A stretch of 64,000 bases of DNA from CAWCKS01 sp963763485 (GCA_963763485.1 CAVXOW010000005.1:744001-808000), one strand, 5' to 3'; positions 8,515 through 20,001 are shown, counted from the first letter of the stretch. Program-made: numbers and translations. Notes: a model not told the origin generated them from the letters alone.

Positions 8515-8931
8515 TCAAGCCATCGACGGCGCTTGTGACCGGCTGCGTGTCAGCAGCGCGTCGAGGCTCCACGGCCCGGCGCCGGCGAACACCAGATACA
8601 GGAACACGAAGCAGTACAGGATCGCGGCGTCGCCGCCGTTGATCACCGGGAAGAAGTTGCGCGGGAAGTGCGAATAGAAATAGGCGACGGCCATTTCGCC
8701 GCACAGCAGGAACGCGACCGGTCGCGTCAACAGGCCCACCACGATCAGTGCGCCGCCGATCAGTTCGAGCAGGCCGCCGACACCGCTCATCGATAACGCC
8801 TCGGGAACCCGCTGCATGGCCGGGAAGCCAAGGTATTTCCCGGTTCCGTGTTCGAGGAACAACAGCCCGACGATAATGCGGACGATGCTCAGAACGTAGG
8901 ACGACAATGATGACGGCGACGGCGACAGCAT
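8515..8931 (-). CDS. DoxX-family membrane protein (array member 1)
   Basis: About 138 residues with four membrane spans of the DoxX type: IVRIIVGLLFLEHGTGKYLGFP, GGLLELIGGALIVVGLLTRP, the loop GEMAVAYFYSHFPRNFFP, and AILYCFVFLYLVFAGAGPWSLDALL. This is the last member of four tandem paralogues. DoxX proteins are linked to quinone/redox chemistry and sulfur stress in some bacteria, but the substrate is unknown. Start is taken as ATG 8931; the frame stays open to 9000, but the extra residues look non-native. Confidence 0.85.
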   Translation of the reverse strand: MLSPSPSSLSSYVLSIVRIIVGLLFLEHGTGKYLGFPAMQRVPEALSMSGVGGLLELIGGALIVVGLLTRPVAFLLCGEMAVAYFYSHFPRNFFPVINGGDAAILYCFVFLYLVFAGAGPWSLDALLTRSRSQAPSMA

Positions 8932-9095
8932 GATGACCGGAGATCCCCAAATCAGAGCGCAAGTAATAAACGCGCGGCTGATAGCGAAAACTCCGTTCAC
9001 GCGGACTCACAAACGGGTGAGTTCGATGTTGACGCAATGCTCCGTTGCGCTGACGGCGGTTCTGGGGATGGAACCTTTTCGACGAAGGTGTTTGC

Positions 9096-9503
9096 TCAGG
9101 CCTTCTTGCGCAACAACGTGTCGAGGCTCCACGGCCCGCTGCCTGCGAACACGAAATAAAGGAAGACAAAGCAGAACAGCACCTCCACGGTCCCGCCGTT
9201 CTGGATCGGCATGAAGCCGCGCGCCGGGCGATTGGCATAGAACCAGTACGCCACCGCCATCTCGCCGGACATAATGAACGCCGCATAGCGCGTGAACAGG
9301 CCGACCGTGACCAGCGCGCCGCCGATCAGCTCAATGCATCCGGCCACGCCGATCATCGAGAACAATGTGATGTTTGCGGCCGCCGGCATCGCCACCGGAA
9401 ATGCAAACCATTTCTGGATCCCTGCGCTCAGGAATAGCAGGCCAACCATGATGCGCAGGATGCTCAGCATCTGTGGTCGATACTTGTCGAGTGTCGCTTC
9501 CAT
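9096..9503 (-). CDS. DoxX-family membrane protein (array member 2)
   Basis: 135 residues, starting MEATLDKYRPQMLSILRIM, with four membrane segments. Family features repeat those of its neighbours: GGALVTVGLFTRYAAF, then GEMAVAYW, PIQNGGTVEVLFCFVFLYFVFAGSGPWSLDTLL. It is closer to member 1 in its C-terminal motif than to member 4. The 164-bp gap to member 1 makes a separate promoter there possible. Confidence 0.87.
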   Translation of the reverse strand: MEATLDKYRPQMLSILRIMVGLLFLSAGIQKWFAFPVAMPAAANITLFSMIGVAGCIELIGGALVTVGLFTRYAAFIMSGEMAVAYWFYANRPARGFMPIQNGGTVEVLFCFVFLYFVFAGSGPWSLDTLLRKKA

Positions 9504-9542
9504 GACGTCCCCCATTCGTTATCCGTCCGGTCCGTCGCCGGA

Positions 9543-9947
9543 TCAGGCCTTGTTGCGTTTCAACAGCGCATCGATGCTCCAGGGCCCGCCGCCGGCGAAC
9601 GCCAGGTAGAAGAACACGAAGCACCAGAGCACCGCCAGCTCGCCGCGGTTGACGATCGGGAAGAAGCTCTGCGGCGCTTGCACGGTGAAATAGCCGATGG
9701 CCATTTCTCCTGAAGCCAGAAACGCGGCGATCGGCGTGAACAGGCCAACCGTCAGCAGCGCCCCGGTGACGAACTCGACGATGCCGCCCAAGCCTGGCAT
9801 CGAACTCCACGCCATGTTGTCGAACGCGGCGACATGGGGGAAATTCAGGTACTTCGCCGTGCCGTGCTGAAGGAACAGCAGGCCCGACATGAACCGCAGC
9901 AGGCTGAGCACCTGTGGCGCCCATGCGGCGCGGAAATCATCGAGCAT
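9543..9947 (-). CDS. DoxX-family membrane protein (array member 3)
   Basis: 134 residues starting MLDDFRAAWAPQVLSLLRFM at ATG 9947, backed by a strong GGAGGAAA ribosome site. The four-helix DoxX layout is intact with HGTAKYLNFPHV in the first loop, GEMAIGYFTVQAPQSFFP, and CFVFFYLAFAGGGPWSIDALLKR at the end. It lies 20 bp downstream of member 4, so the two are certainly co-transcribed. Confidence 0.88.
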   Translation of the reverse strand: MLDDFRAAWAPQVLSLLRFMSGLLFLQHGTAKYLNFPHVAAFDNMAWSSMPGLGGIVEFVTGALLTVGLFTPIAAFLASGEMAIGYFTVQAPQSFFPIVNRGELAVLWCFVFFYLAFAGGGPWSIDALLKRNKA

Positions 9948-9967
9948 CGTTGTTTCCTCCCTGATTG

Positions 9968-10405
9968 TTACGTGGCTCGCCTGAGCAAGGCATCGATGCT
10001 CCACGGCCCGCCGCCGGCGGCCGCGAGGTAGAGGAAACTAAAGCAGAACAGCACCGCTTCGTTGCCCTCGTTGAGCAGCGGAAAGAAGTTGTGCGGCGCA
10101 TGCTCGATGAAATAGGCGAATGCCATTTCGCCCGACAGGATGAACGCGGCAAAGCGGGTGAACAGACCGGCCAGGACCAGCGTTCCGAACACCAGTTCGA
10201 TGACGCCGGTGAACCAGTACAGCGTGAATGCCGGCTGGTTGGAGAGACCCTCGAAATACGGAAAGCCGAACAGTTTGGTCAGCGCGTATTGCAGGATCAC
10301 CAGCGCTGTCGCGATGCGCAACACGCTCAACAGTCGCGGTGACCATGCGGCACACAGCTCATCGATTTTCTGCACGGATGCGACCTGTCGTTGCCCTCGC
10401 GGCAT
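9968..10405 (-). CDS. DoxX-family membrane protein (array member 4, first gene of the array)
   Basis: 145 residues. After a soluble N-terminus (SVQKIDELCAAWSPRLLSVLRIA) come four membrane helices with the same late motif (GEMAFAYFIEHAPHNFFPLLNEGNEAVLFCF ... GGGPWSIDALL, given here in parts). It differs from the others in the first loop (ALTKLFGFPYFEG, where members 1 and 3 have HGTxKYL), suggesting a diverged role. Start ATG 10405; later starts are possible. Confidence 0.85.
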   Translation of the reverse strand: MPRGQRQVASVQKIDELCAAWSPRLLSVLRIATALVILQYALTKLFGFPYFEGLSNQPAFTLYWFTGVIELVFGTLVLAGLFTRFAAFILSGEMAFAYFIEHAPHNFFPLLNEGNEAVLFCFSFLYLAAAGGGPWSIDALLRRAT

Positions 10406-10466
10406 CGTAGCGATTCGACAGCAGAAATCACGCCGCGGGTGCGAAGACTCAGGTACTTAAAAGCAC

Positions 10467-10491
10467 AACGGCGCGCCTCAGGCGCGCCGTT
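10467..10491 (-). terminator. Rho-independent terminator after greA
   Basis: An 11-bp perfect GC stem (AACGGCGCGCC with GGCGCGCCGTT), 3-base loop, followed on the minus strand by GTGCTTTTAA. It lies 41 bp downstream of the greA stop. Confidence 0.8.
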
Positions 10492-10531
10492 TCAATGGAA
10501 TATTCTGAAGCGCGAAGTGTTACGCGCGGCG

Positions 10532-11008
10532 CTACTTCCACTCGACCTTGGCGACCTCGTAGGCCTTGGCGCCGCCCGGCGCCATCACTTCGACGGTGGC
10601 ACCCTTCTTCTTGCCGATCAGCGCACGCGCCAGCGGCGAGGTGATCGAGATGCGGCCCTTCTTGGCGTCCGCCTCGGGCTCGCCGACGATCTGCCACACC
10701 TTTTTCTGCTCGGTGTCCTCATCGACCAGCGTGACGGTGGCGCCGAACTTGATGGTGTCGCCGGAAAGCTTCGAAACGTCGATAATGTCGGCGCGCGCGA
10801 GCTTGTCCTCGAGCTCGGCGATGACGGCCTCGTTGTGCGACTGCTGCTCCTTCGCGGCGTGATACTCCGCGTTCTCGGACAGGTCGCCATGCGAACGGGC
10901 TTCGGAAATCTGTTCGATGATGCGCGGCCGCTCCACCTGCTGGCGGTGCTTCAAATCCGCTTCGAGCGTCTGGTAGCCCGCGTGCGTCATCGGAATCTTG
11001 TCAACCAT
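10532..11008 (-). CDS. greA: Transcription elongation factor GreA
   Basis: 158 residues, the usual GreA length. The N-terminal coiled coil, which enters the RNA polymerase secondary channel to stimulate cleavage of backtracked RNA, is seen in IPMTHAGYQTLEADLKHR and the tip ARSHGDLSENAEYHAAKE with its conserved acidic pair. The C-terminal FKBP-like domain includes VTLVDEDTEQKKVWQIVGEPEAD and ISITSPLARALIGKKKGATVEV. The true start is ATG 11008 (MVDKIPM), with GGACGACGA ahead; upstream in-frame residues are non-native. Confidence 0.97.
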   Translation of the reverse strand: MVDKIPMTHAGYQTLEADLKHRQQVERPRIIEQISEARSHGDLSENAEYHAAKEQQSHNEAVIAELEDKLARADIIDVSKLSGDTIKFGATVTLVDEDTEQKKVWQIVGEPEADAKKGRISITSPLARALIGKKKGATVEVMAPGGAKAYEVAKVEWK

Positions 11009-11213
11009 TCGTCGTCGTCCTTCAGCTCTGTCCTGTCGCAGCCATCGCAACCGACACTGCGGCTTTCGCGCTGATCTTCCGGTTCGCCACGCCTGACGGT
11101 GATGTCAGGCCGAAAACCAGAAACATAATTTCCCGGCGGCGCCCGGGTTCCGGGCTGCCGCGCGAATTTGATTTCTCCAGAAGCACGTTTGCCGAGCCTA
11201 TCCCTCGCGCCAC

Positions 11214-14544
<3,331 letters not shown>

Positions 14545-14567
14545 ATCGTCCGGGCTTGTTTGGGCAC

Positions 14568-14596
14568 AAAAAAAGGGCGCGCCAACGCGCGTCCTC
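14568..14596 (-). terminator. Probable Rho-independent terminator upstream of carB
   Basis: On the minus strand an imperfect GC hairpin (GGACGCGCG, loop, CGCGCCC) runs into seven T residues. It would end transcription from the small gene at 14670-14939 and so separates it from carB. Confidence 0.65.
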
Positions 14597-14669
14597 ATCA
14601 GCCCCGGCGGCAAGGGATGAACCTCGCGCGGGTGGCTTCTAGACCAGATTCCGGGGCCGCGAAAGGGAC

Positions 14670-14939
14670 TTAAACTGTCAATTCACCGGCTATTTCGGCA
14701 TTTCGGCCGGTTTCGGACGGGCCGAACAGCACGGCGAGCAGGGCATCGCGTGCGTCGCCCTCGCTCAGAAGAAATTCCGTGATCGTGAAATCGTCGACCC
14801 CGCTATGCCGCGCAGTTCGCCATTCGTGACGAACGAGCAGGTTGGCTCCGGTCTCATCGAAGATCAGGCGCCAGATGTCGATATCGGCAGGCGCCGGCCC
14901 CCGCGCGCTGCGGTAAAACTCACGTTCCAGAATTGTCAT
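14670..14939 (-). CDS. Hypothetical protein, 89 residues
   Basis: Starting at ATG 14939 the product begins MTILEREFYRSARGPAPADI and continues DIWRLIFDETGANLLVRHEWR and ITEFLLSEGDARDALLAVLFG, a compact mixed alpha/beta sequence without membrane spans or signal peptide. It is followed by a terminator, so is probably monocistronic. I cannot assign a domain or function. Confidence 0.7.
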   Translation of the reverse strand: MTILEREFYRSARGPAPADIDIWRLIFDETGANLLVRHEWRTARHSGVDDFTITEFLLSEGDARDALLAVLFGPSETGRNAEIAGELTV

Positions 14940-15025
14940 GCGTTTGGTCCCGTTTCCCTGCCGGCAAATATAGGGACGCAAACGCGCCATCGCGAGACGC
15001 AAAGTTTGGCGATGCGAGGAGAAGT

Positions 15026-15102
15026 TGGAGACCCGGCCTGGGTTCGAACCAGGATAAGGAGCCTTGCACAGCTCCCGCGTCGACGCTTTCCGCCACCGGG
15101 CC
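15026..15102 (-). tRNA. tRNA-Cys-like gene (anticodon GCA), atypical anticodon and D arms
   Basis: Read on the minus strand, a 7-bp acceptor stem (GGCCCGG with CCGGGTC), an encoded CCA and a U at the discriminator position, which is a tRNA-Cys identity base, are clear. The T arm is canonical (CCTGG TTCGAAC CCAGG). The anticodon arm can be drawn as GAGCT/GGCTC with loop GTGCAAG, placing U33 and GCA correctly, or as a 6-bp stem with an 8-base loop. The D arm lacks the usual GG and holds the palindrome GCGTCGACGC. Either an indel or a real variant. Confidence 0.6.
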
Positions 15103-15167
15103 GAGGGTGAAGCTAGCCGCGGTCGTTGCCGGAGTCTTGGTTAACGAAAGCAGAGCTGGCGTTAGGG

Positions 15168-15881
15168 TTAAGTCTCGCGATCGCCCGAAGCCAGCGGAGT
15201 TGCAACGAACGTCATGCGCCGTTGATTGTGACCGAGATTCTCCGCAGCCCGCTTTGCCGCAAATCCGCAACTGCGCAGCTTCGCGATCATCTCGGCCTCG
15301 CCGTAACGCGCAAGCCCGAGTCGCGAGCGTAGCTTGCGATAGTCCGACATCGCTGTACGCAGCAGGCCCTCGATCGCATCCTTGAGGAAACTGTACTTGC
15401 GTCCGAAGCTCAGCAGCGCCACCGCATCGCCGAGCGCGTTGCTCTGCGGCTTGAGCACGTCGCCGAGCACGAAGCGGCCGGTCGGCTTCAGCAGCGCACG
15501 AATGTGCGCGAGCGCTGCGTTGAGCTCGTCCGCTGTGATGTATTGCGCGACCGAGTTCATGATCACGAGGTCGGCCGCATGCTGCGGCTGGTCCGCCAGG
15601 TCATCGAGCGAGCACACCTCGATCTTCGGATTGTCCTTGAAGCGCGCGGCAAGGCGCGCGCGCAGGTTGGGAGCGGGCTCGGCGAGAACGAGCTTGCCGC
15701 AGGCCTCGGCGACGCGCCCCGCCGACAGCGCTTCGCCGCAGCTATAGTCGATTACGACCGCGTCGGAGTCAGGGATATAGGCTTTGATATTGTCGGCCAG
15801 CAGGGCGAAGTGCAGGTCGCGATGCCGCGCGCTGACATAGATCGAGTGGTCGGAATCGTAGAAATCGATCCAGTCTTTCAT
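15168..15881 (-). CDS. Class I SAM-dependent methyltransferase
   Basis: The 237-residue protein carries a Rossmann methyltransferase core: motif I VIDYSCGEALSAGRVAEAC (residues about 40-60), the acidic end of strand 2 LVLAEPAPNLRARLA, motif II-like DLVIMNSVAQYI and the motif III strand GRFVLGDVLKP. The C-terminal part (residues 150-230) is basic and helical, ending FAAKRAAENLGHNQRRMTFVA. The substrate is not indicated; the layout fits small-molecule or lipid methyltransferases. It begins at ATG 15881 and stands alone. Confidence 0.85.
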   Translation of the reverse strand: MKDWIDFYDSDHSIYVSARHRDLHFALLADNIKAYIPDSDAVVIDYSCGEALSAGRVAEACGKLVLAEPAPNLRARLAARFKDNPKIEVCSLDDLADQPQHAADLVIMNSVAQYITADELNAALAHIRALLKPTGRFVLGDVLKPQSNALGDAVALLSFGRKYSFLKDAIEGLLRTAMSDYRKLRSRLGLARYGEAEMIAKLRSCGFAAKRAAENLGHNQRRMTFVATPLASGDRET

Positions 15882-15976
15882 GCGAGCTGGCAGGATGGTT
15901 GATGCAGCGACGGCCGATGCGTTAGTGCGGTTTGCGAGCGATGTCTATATAGATAAAATAGGTAAGCCTCAGTTAG

Positions 15977-16056
15977 GCCGTCATCCTGAGGTGCCCGCGA
16001 TGCGGAGGCATCTCCGCGTCGACAACATCTGAAACGCGGGCCTCGAAGGATGCGGC
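15977..16056. repeat. Palindromic repeat, left copy flanking the GIY-YIG gene
   Basis: Imperfect palindrome whose arms read CCGTCATCCTGAGGTGCCCG and, at the other end, CGCGGGCCTCGAAGGATG. An inverted second copy lies at 16365-16444. Only 3 bp separate it from the stop codon of the gene between them. Confidence 0.88.
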
Positions 16057-16059
16057 CGT

Positions 16060-16359
16060 TCAGGCAGCCTTGCCGCCCCGACGTCGAGCGAGGGCGCTAA
16101 TCGTCTCCCAGTCCGATGTGATGAGTGCTTCTTTCTTTGCGCGGCTCCAACCCTTGATCTGACGCTCGGCTGCATTCGCATCGGTCACGCGAACGAAGTA
16201 TTGCGACCAGACAAGCGCCACCGGTCTCCGCGAGAACGTATATCCAGGATATTTCCCCGCGTTGTGATCTTCGAGACGCTTGGAAAGATCGTCGCCCGTA
16301 GCGCAACCTACGCAATAAGACTGGTCCGCGCATCGGAGCATGTAAGCAAACGCACCCAT
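16060..16359 (-). CDS. GIY-YIG nuclease-superfamily protein of the COG2827 type
   Basis: About 99 residues. The GIY-YIG-like core begins GAFAYMLRCADQSYCVGCAT, a divergent form of the Y-(x)n-YVG signature, then LSKRLEDHNAGKYPGYTFSRRP and the family's conserved tail AERQIKGWSRAKKEALI. Small stand-alone proteins of this group are single-domain nucleases of unknown target. The start ATG at 16359 is preceded by GAAGG that belongs to the flanking repeat; an ATG at 16368 inside the repeat is also possible. The gene fills exactly the space between two inverted repeat copies. Confidence 0.85.
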   Translation of the reverse strand: MGAFAYMLRCADQSYCVGCATGDDLSKRLEDHNAGKYPGYTFSRRPVALVWSQYFVRVTDANAAERQIKGWSRAKKEALITSDWETISALARRRGGKAA

Positions 16360-16364
16360 CGCCG

Positions 16365-16444
16365 CCATCCTTCGAGGCCCGCGCACGAAACGTAGGAGTT
16401 TGTGGTGAACGTCCAAGCTTGCGCGGGCGTCTCAGGATGACGGC
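16365..16444. repeat. Palindromic repeat, right copy (inverted) flanking the GIY-YIG gene
   Basis: Reads CCATCCTTCGAGGCCCGCGC at its left end and GCGGGCGTCTCAGGATGACG at its right end, i.e. the reverse complement of the copy at 15977-16056 with a different central spacer. It supplies the ribosome-binding sequence of the gene. Confidence 0.88.
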
Positions 16445-16493
16445 GTCAACTGGCGCTGTCTAGCCAGGTGAATTTCTCTCTGCGCCCGTCCCG

Positions 16494-17694
16494 CTACCGC
16501 TTCTTCGCCCGCATCATGTCGGTGAATCTGCGAAACAGGTAATGGCTGTCGCGCGGGCCCGGTGACGCTTCCGGGTGGTACTGCACCGAGAACACCGGCT
16601 TGTCCTTCAGCGCGATGCCACAGTTGGAGTCGTCGAACAGCGAGACGTGGGTCTGCACCACGTCCTTCGGCAGCGTCGCCTTGTCGACGGCAAAGCCGTG
16701 GTTCATCGAGGTGATCTCGACCTTGCCGGTGGTCAAGTCCTTCACCGGATGGTTCGCGCCGTGATGGCCCTGGTGCATCTTCACAGTCTTGCCGCCGACC
16801 GCGAGGCCAAGCATCTGGTGGCCGAGGCAAATGCCGAACGTTGGCGTGCCCGAACTCGATGACCTTCTTGATGACAGGCACGGCGTATTTGCCGGTCGCC
16901 GCGGGATCGCCCGGACCGTTCGACAAAAAAACACCGTCCGGCTTCATCGCCAAGATGTCTTCGGCCGATGTGGTCGCCGGTACCACCGTGACCTTGCAGC
17001 CTTCGCCGGCGAGCAGGCGCAGGATGTTGCGCTTGATGCCATAGTCGATCGCAACGACGTTGAACTCTGATCTGTCCTGCCGGCCGAAGCCCTCGCCCGT
17101 GGGCTTGCCCCACTGCCAGGGCGTCTCGTCCCAAACGAAACGCTGGCCTGAGGTCACCATTGGCACGAGGTCCATACCGACCAGGCCTGGCCACGCGCGC
17201 GCTTCTTTCTTCAGCGCATCGAGGTCGAAAGTACCGCCCGGCGAATGCGCGATCACCGCATTCGGCATGCCCTTGCTGCGGATCAGCGCCGTCAGCGCCC
17301 GGGTGTCGATGCCCGCGAGCCCAACGATGCCACGCGCCTTCAGCCAGGAGTCGAGGTGGCGCAGCGCGCGGTAGTTCGAGGCATCGGTGATGTCGGCGCG
17401 CAGGATGATGCCGCGGGCGCCCGGCGTCGCCGCCATGTTGAGCGCCTCGATGTCCTCGTCATTGGTGCCGACGTTGCCGATGTGCGGGAAGGTGAAGGTG
17501 ATGATCTGGCCGGCGTAGGACGGATCGGTCAGGATCTCCTCATAGCCGGTCATCGCGGTGTTGAAGCAGACTTCGCCGACGGCGGAGCCTGTGGCCCCCA
17601 GGCCAAATCCCTCGAGCACCGTACCGTCGGCAAGCACCAACAGCGCGGTCGGTTTGGGTTCCGGCCAGGCTGGAAACAGATCGGCTTGTGTCAT
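16494..17694 (-). CDS. carA: Carbamoyl-phosphate synthase small subunit, one frameshift
   Basis: CarA hydrolyses glutamine and channels ammonia to CarB. The N-terminal domain (MTQADLFPAWPEPK, FGLGATGSAVGEVCFNTAMTG in part, TDPSYAGQIITFTFPHIGNVG) and the class I glutamine-amidotransferase domain are present; the nucleophile Cys is in FGICLGHQMLGLAVGG and the catalytic His/Glu in VQYHPEASPG. The two parts are in different frames: the CCC at 16849-16851 carries one base too many. Removing it gives 399 residues. Start ATG 17694. It is on the same strand as carB but 2 kb away, with tRNA, methyltransferase and the GIY-YIG unit between them. Confidence 0.95.
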
Positions 17695-17828
17695 GAGCCC
17701 GCTTCCTAGCGCTTGCTGTCAACAACGTCAAAGCGGTGCTGCCGTTGCGCACATCATCCTCGACGCGGGTGGAATTTTGATACTTTATTACGGGGCCCGG
17801 AACCCTGCTGGTTGATTGATGCGTGCGG

Positions 17829-17899
17829 GCATGTCCCGGAAAAGCATGCCCTCGACTTGATCGGCGGTGGATAGCGGTTTTCCGACGAGGACATGCGCA
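17829..17899. repeat. Intergenic repeat, family with the core AAAAGCATGCCCTCGACTTG
   Basis: Shares a core of about 27 bases, broken by one G/C difference, with 23447-23519, and both continue with a 'GGTGG..(n)..GCGGTTTT' type segment. A related, shorter copy is near 33009. It lies upstream of the hydrolase gene. Confidence 0.75.
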
Positions 17900-17917
17900 T
17901 TTGAGACGGAGGCAACC

Positions 17918-18622
17918 ATGGCCGAATCCCTGCCTATCGTCCTCGTCCCCGGGCTCGGCAGCTCGGCGCGCACCCATCTCGACATCCTCCCCGGCCTGTG
18001 GCGCCAGGGGCCGGTCATGGTTGCCAACCACACCCGCGACGACACCATCGCCGGCATGGCCAGACGGGTGCTGGAGGAAGCGCCAGCGGGGCCATTTGCG
18101 CTGATCGGCCATTCGCTCGGCGGCTACATCGTGCTCGAGATGATGCGCCAGCAGCCGCAGCGCGTCGCGAAGCTTCTGTTGATGAACACCCAGGCGCGGA
18201 CCGATCCGCCCGAGGTGACGCAGCGGCGGCTCGCCACTATCGAACTGATCAAGCAGGGCCAGTTCGAAGAGGCGATGGAAGCGAACTTTCCGATGCTGGT
18301 GCATCCGTCGCGGGTCGACGACGAAACCTTGAAGGAGCGCATGCGGCTGACACGACAGGACACCGGCCCACAGGTTTATCTCCGCCATCAGGCCGCGATC
18401 ATGTCGCGCATCGATTCGCGTCCCTCACTGAAGGACATCCGCGTGCCGACATTGGTGGTATCAGGCGACGCCGACCGGCTGATCTCGAACGAATATTCGC
18501 GCGAGATGGTCGAACTCATTCCACGCGCGAAACTCGAGATCCTGGCCCAGTGCGGCCACCTCGCGCCGATGGAGCAGCCGGAGGTGCTGGTCGAGGTGAT
18601 GGACGAGTGGCTGGAATCGTAG
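17918..18622 (+). CDS. Alpha/beta-fold hydrolase
   Basis: 234 residues. The fold is clear: oxyanion region LPIVLVPGLGSSARTHLDIL, nucleophile elbow LIGHSLGGYIVLEMMRQ with the catalytic Ser, the Asp loop VPTLVVSGDADRLI and the final His in LAQCGHLAPMEQPEVL. The substrate is unknown; esters or amides are possible. ATG 17918 has an excellent ribosome site (ACGGAGG). It is divergent from carA across a region holding one intergenic repeat. Confidence 0.92.
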   Translation: MAESLPIVLVPGLGSSARTHLDILPGLWRQGPVMVANHTRDDTIAGMARRVLEEAPAGPFALIGHSLGGYIVLEMMRQQPQRVAKLLLMNTQARTDPPEVTQRRLATIELIKQGQFEEAMEANFPMLVHPSRVDDETLKERMRLTRQDTGPQVYLRHQAAIMSRIDSRPSLKDIRVPTLVVSGDADRLISNEYSREMVELIPRAKLEILAQCGHLAPMEQPEVLVEVMDEWLES

Positions 18623-18719
18623 AGTGAGTTAGCCAGCGGCCGCGTTGCGACGCGGCTGCTGGCGTAACCCACGGATGGGTTTCGCATTTGCCCGACCCAT
18701 CCCACACCTTTGCGCCACG

Positions 18720-19361
18720 CTACATCTGCTTGTCCGACGCCATCCGGGGCCACTCGGCCATCTGGATGCGTGCGATCAGGTGATAGCTGCCGTTCGCGGC
18801 GGCACGGAAGACCGCAGCCTCGCCTTCCTTGACGTCTGACCAGCCCTCGCCAAGCGCGTCGATGATGTTCGGCTTGTGGGTGATGATGATGGTATTGGTG
18901 CCCTCATCCGGTTCGGTTCCGAGCATCATGCGCAATGCCGCGGCACGGCGTCCTTTCTCGTCCGATGACACGGTGCGCCCGGCTTCAATGTCGGCGGGCT
19001 TGCCCATTGAGGCCGAGGTTTCATTCAGGTTCGCCGTCTTGTCGATGACCGTGAACCCCGCAAGCACCGCCATCTGATAGGCGCGGCTGAGTTCGCTGGT
19101 ATAGACCTTGCCGACCGGCACCCGCATTTGCCGCAGCGCGTCGCCGAAGTTTATGGCCATCGTCTTGCCGGCGTCGTTGAGGTTGCGCTCGCCGTCGGCC
19201 TGGGCCGGATTGGTCGGGCCATGACGCAGCAGGATGACGAGGCCTCCGGCGCGCAGCATGCCCGGAAGATCGGTCTCGACTGCGATCGAAGGAAGTGGAG
19301 CAGCAAAGGCAAACGCGGCTATGAGGCCGCCTAACGCAACAGTTCGCCGGGAGAACGCCAT
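18720..19361 (-). CDS. Histidine-phosphatase family protein, exported
   Basis: 213 residues from ATG 19361, which has AAGGAG upstream. A signal peptide (MAFSRRTVALGGLIAAFAFAAPLPSIA) is followed by the catalytic LVILLRHGPTNPAQADGERNLNDAGK with the RHG phospho-histidine, and the second His in TIIITHKPNIIDALG. The 'KVYTSELSRAYQMA' segment is the usual product-site Arg region. These proteins act as periplasmic phosphatases of unknown substrate. It is convergent with the hydrolase gene. Confidence 0.9.
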   Translation of the reverse strand: MAFSRRTVALGGLIAAFAFAAPLPSIAVETDLPGMLRAGGLVILLRHGPTNPAQADGERNLNDAGKTMAINFGDALRQMRVPVGKVYTSELSRAYQMAVLAGFTVIDKTANLNETSASMGKPADIEAGRTVSSDEKGRRAAALRMMLGTEPDEGTNTIIITHKPNIIDALGEGWSDVKEGEAAVFRAAANGSYHLIARIQMAEWPRMASDKQM

Positions 19362-19533
19362 CACATCAAACTCCTTCACCGTGAGGAATCCGATGCGTTT
19401 AGGCCATCACGGCAGGCGGCGCGTCCTCCGAAAGGACGATTCGTTCGCGAGGTCGGCAGCCGGCCAGTTGTCCCGCAGGCCAAAACCACTTAAATCCACG
19501 CTCAAAATTGCACGAACACGAAGGATTGATTCG

Positions 19534-19989
19534 ATGCTGCGGGAAGCCATCAACAACGCCGTCAAGGACGCGATGAAGGCGAAGGAGGAGCGCAAGCTGT
19601 CGACGCTGCGCATGGTCAATTCGACCATCAAGAATGCCGACATCGACGCGCGCGGCCAGGGCAAGCCGCCGCTCGCCGACGGCGATCTGCTCGCAGTGCT
19701 GCAGAAGATGATCAAGCAGCGCCAGGAGGCGGTCGAGCTCTACGACAAGGGCGGCCGCCCCGAGCTTGCCGCGCAGGAGCGCGAGGAGATCGCGGTGATC
19801 TCGGCCTACCTGCCGAAGCAGATGTCGGACGACGACGTGAAGGCCGCGATCGCTGCAGCGATCAAGGAAACCGGCGCCGCCGGCATGAAGGACATGGGCA
19901 AGGTGATCGGCGTGCTGCGCGCGAAGCACGCCGGCCAAATGGATTTCGGCAAGGCGAGCGGGCTGGTGAAGGCTGCGCTGAACGGCTGA
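19534..19989 (+). CDS. yqeY: GatB/YqeY domain protein
   Basis: 151 residues starting MLREAINNAVKDAMKAKEERKLSTLR, the standard N-terminus of YqeY. Later landmarks are INNA, NSTIKNADIDARG, YDKGGRPELAAQEREEIAVI, YLPKQMSDDDVKAAI and the C-terminal MGKVIGVLRAKHAGQMDFGKAS. YqeY is related to the tRNA-binding tail of the GatB amidotransferase subunit and may act on tRNA. In this genome style it lies near dnaG-rpoD. Start ATG 19534; the longer upstream frame is not coding. Confidence 0.93.
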   Translation: MLREAINNAVKDAMKAKEERKLSTLRMVNSTIKNADIDARGQGKPPLADGDLLAVLQKMIKQRQEAVELYDKGGRPELAAQEREEIAVISAYLPKQMSDDDVKAAIAAAIKETGAAGMKDMGKVIGVLRAKHAGQMDFGKASGLVKAALNG

Positions 19990-20001
19990 GGGAATTTTAT
20001 C

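Noticed and set aside
11022..11213. 63-codon minus-strand frame between greA and carB
   Set aside because: No ribosome site or family pattern; overlaps the start of greA in another frame.
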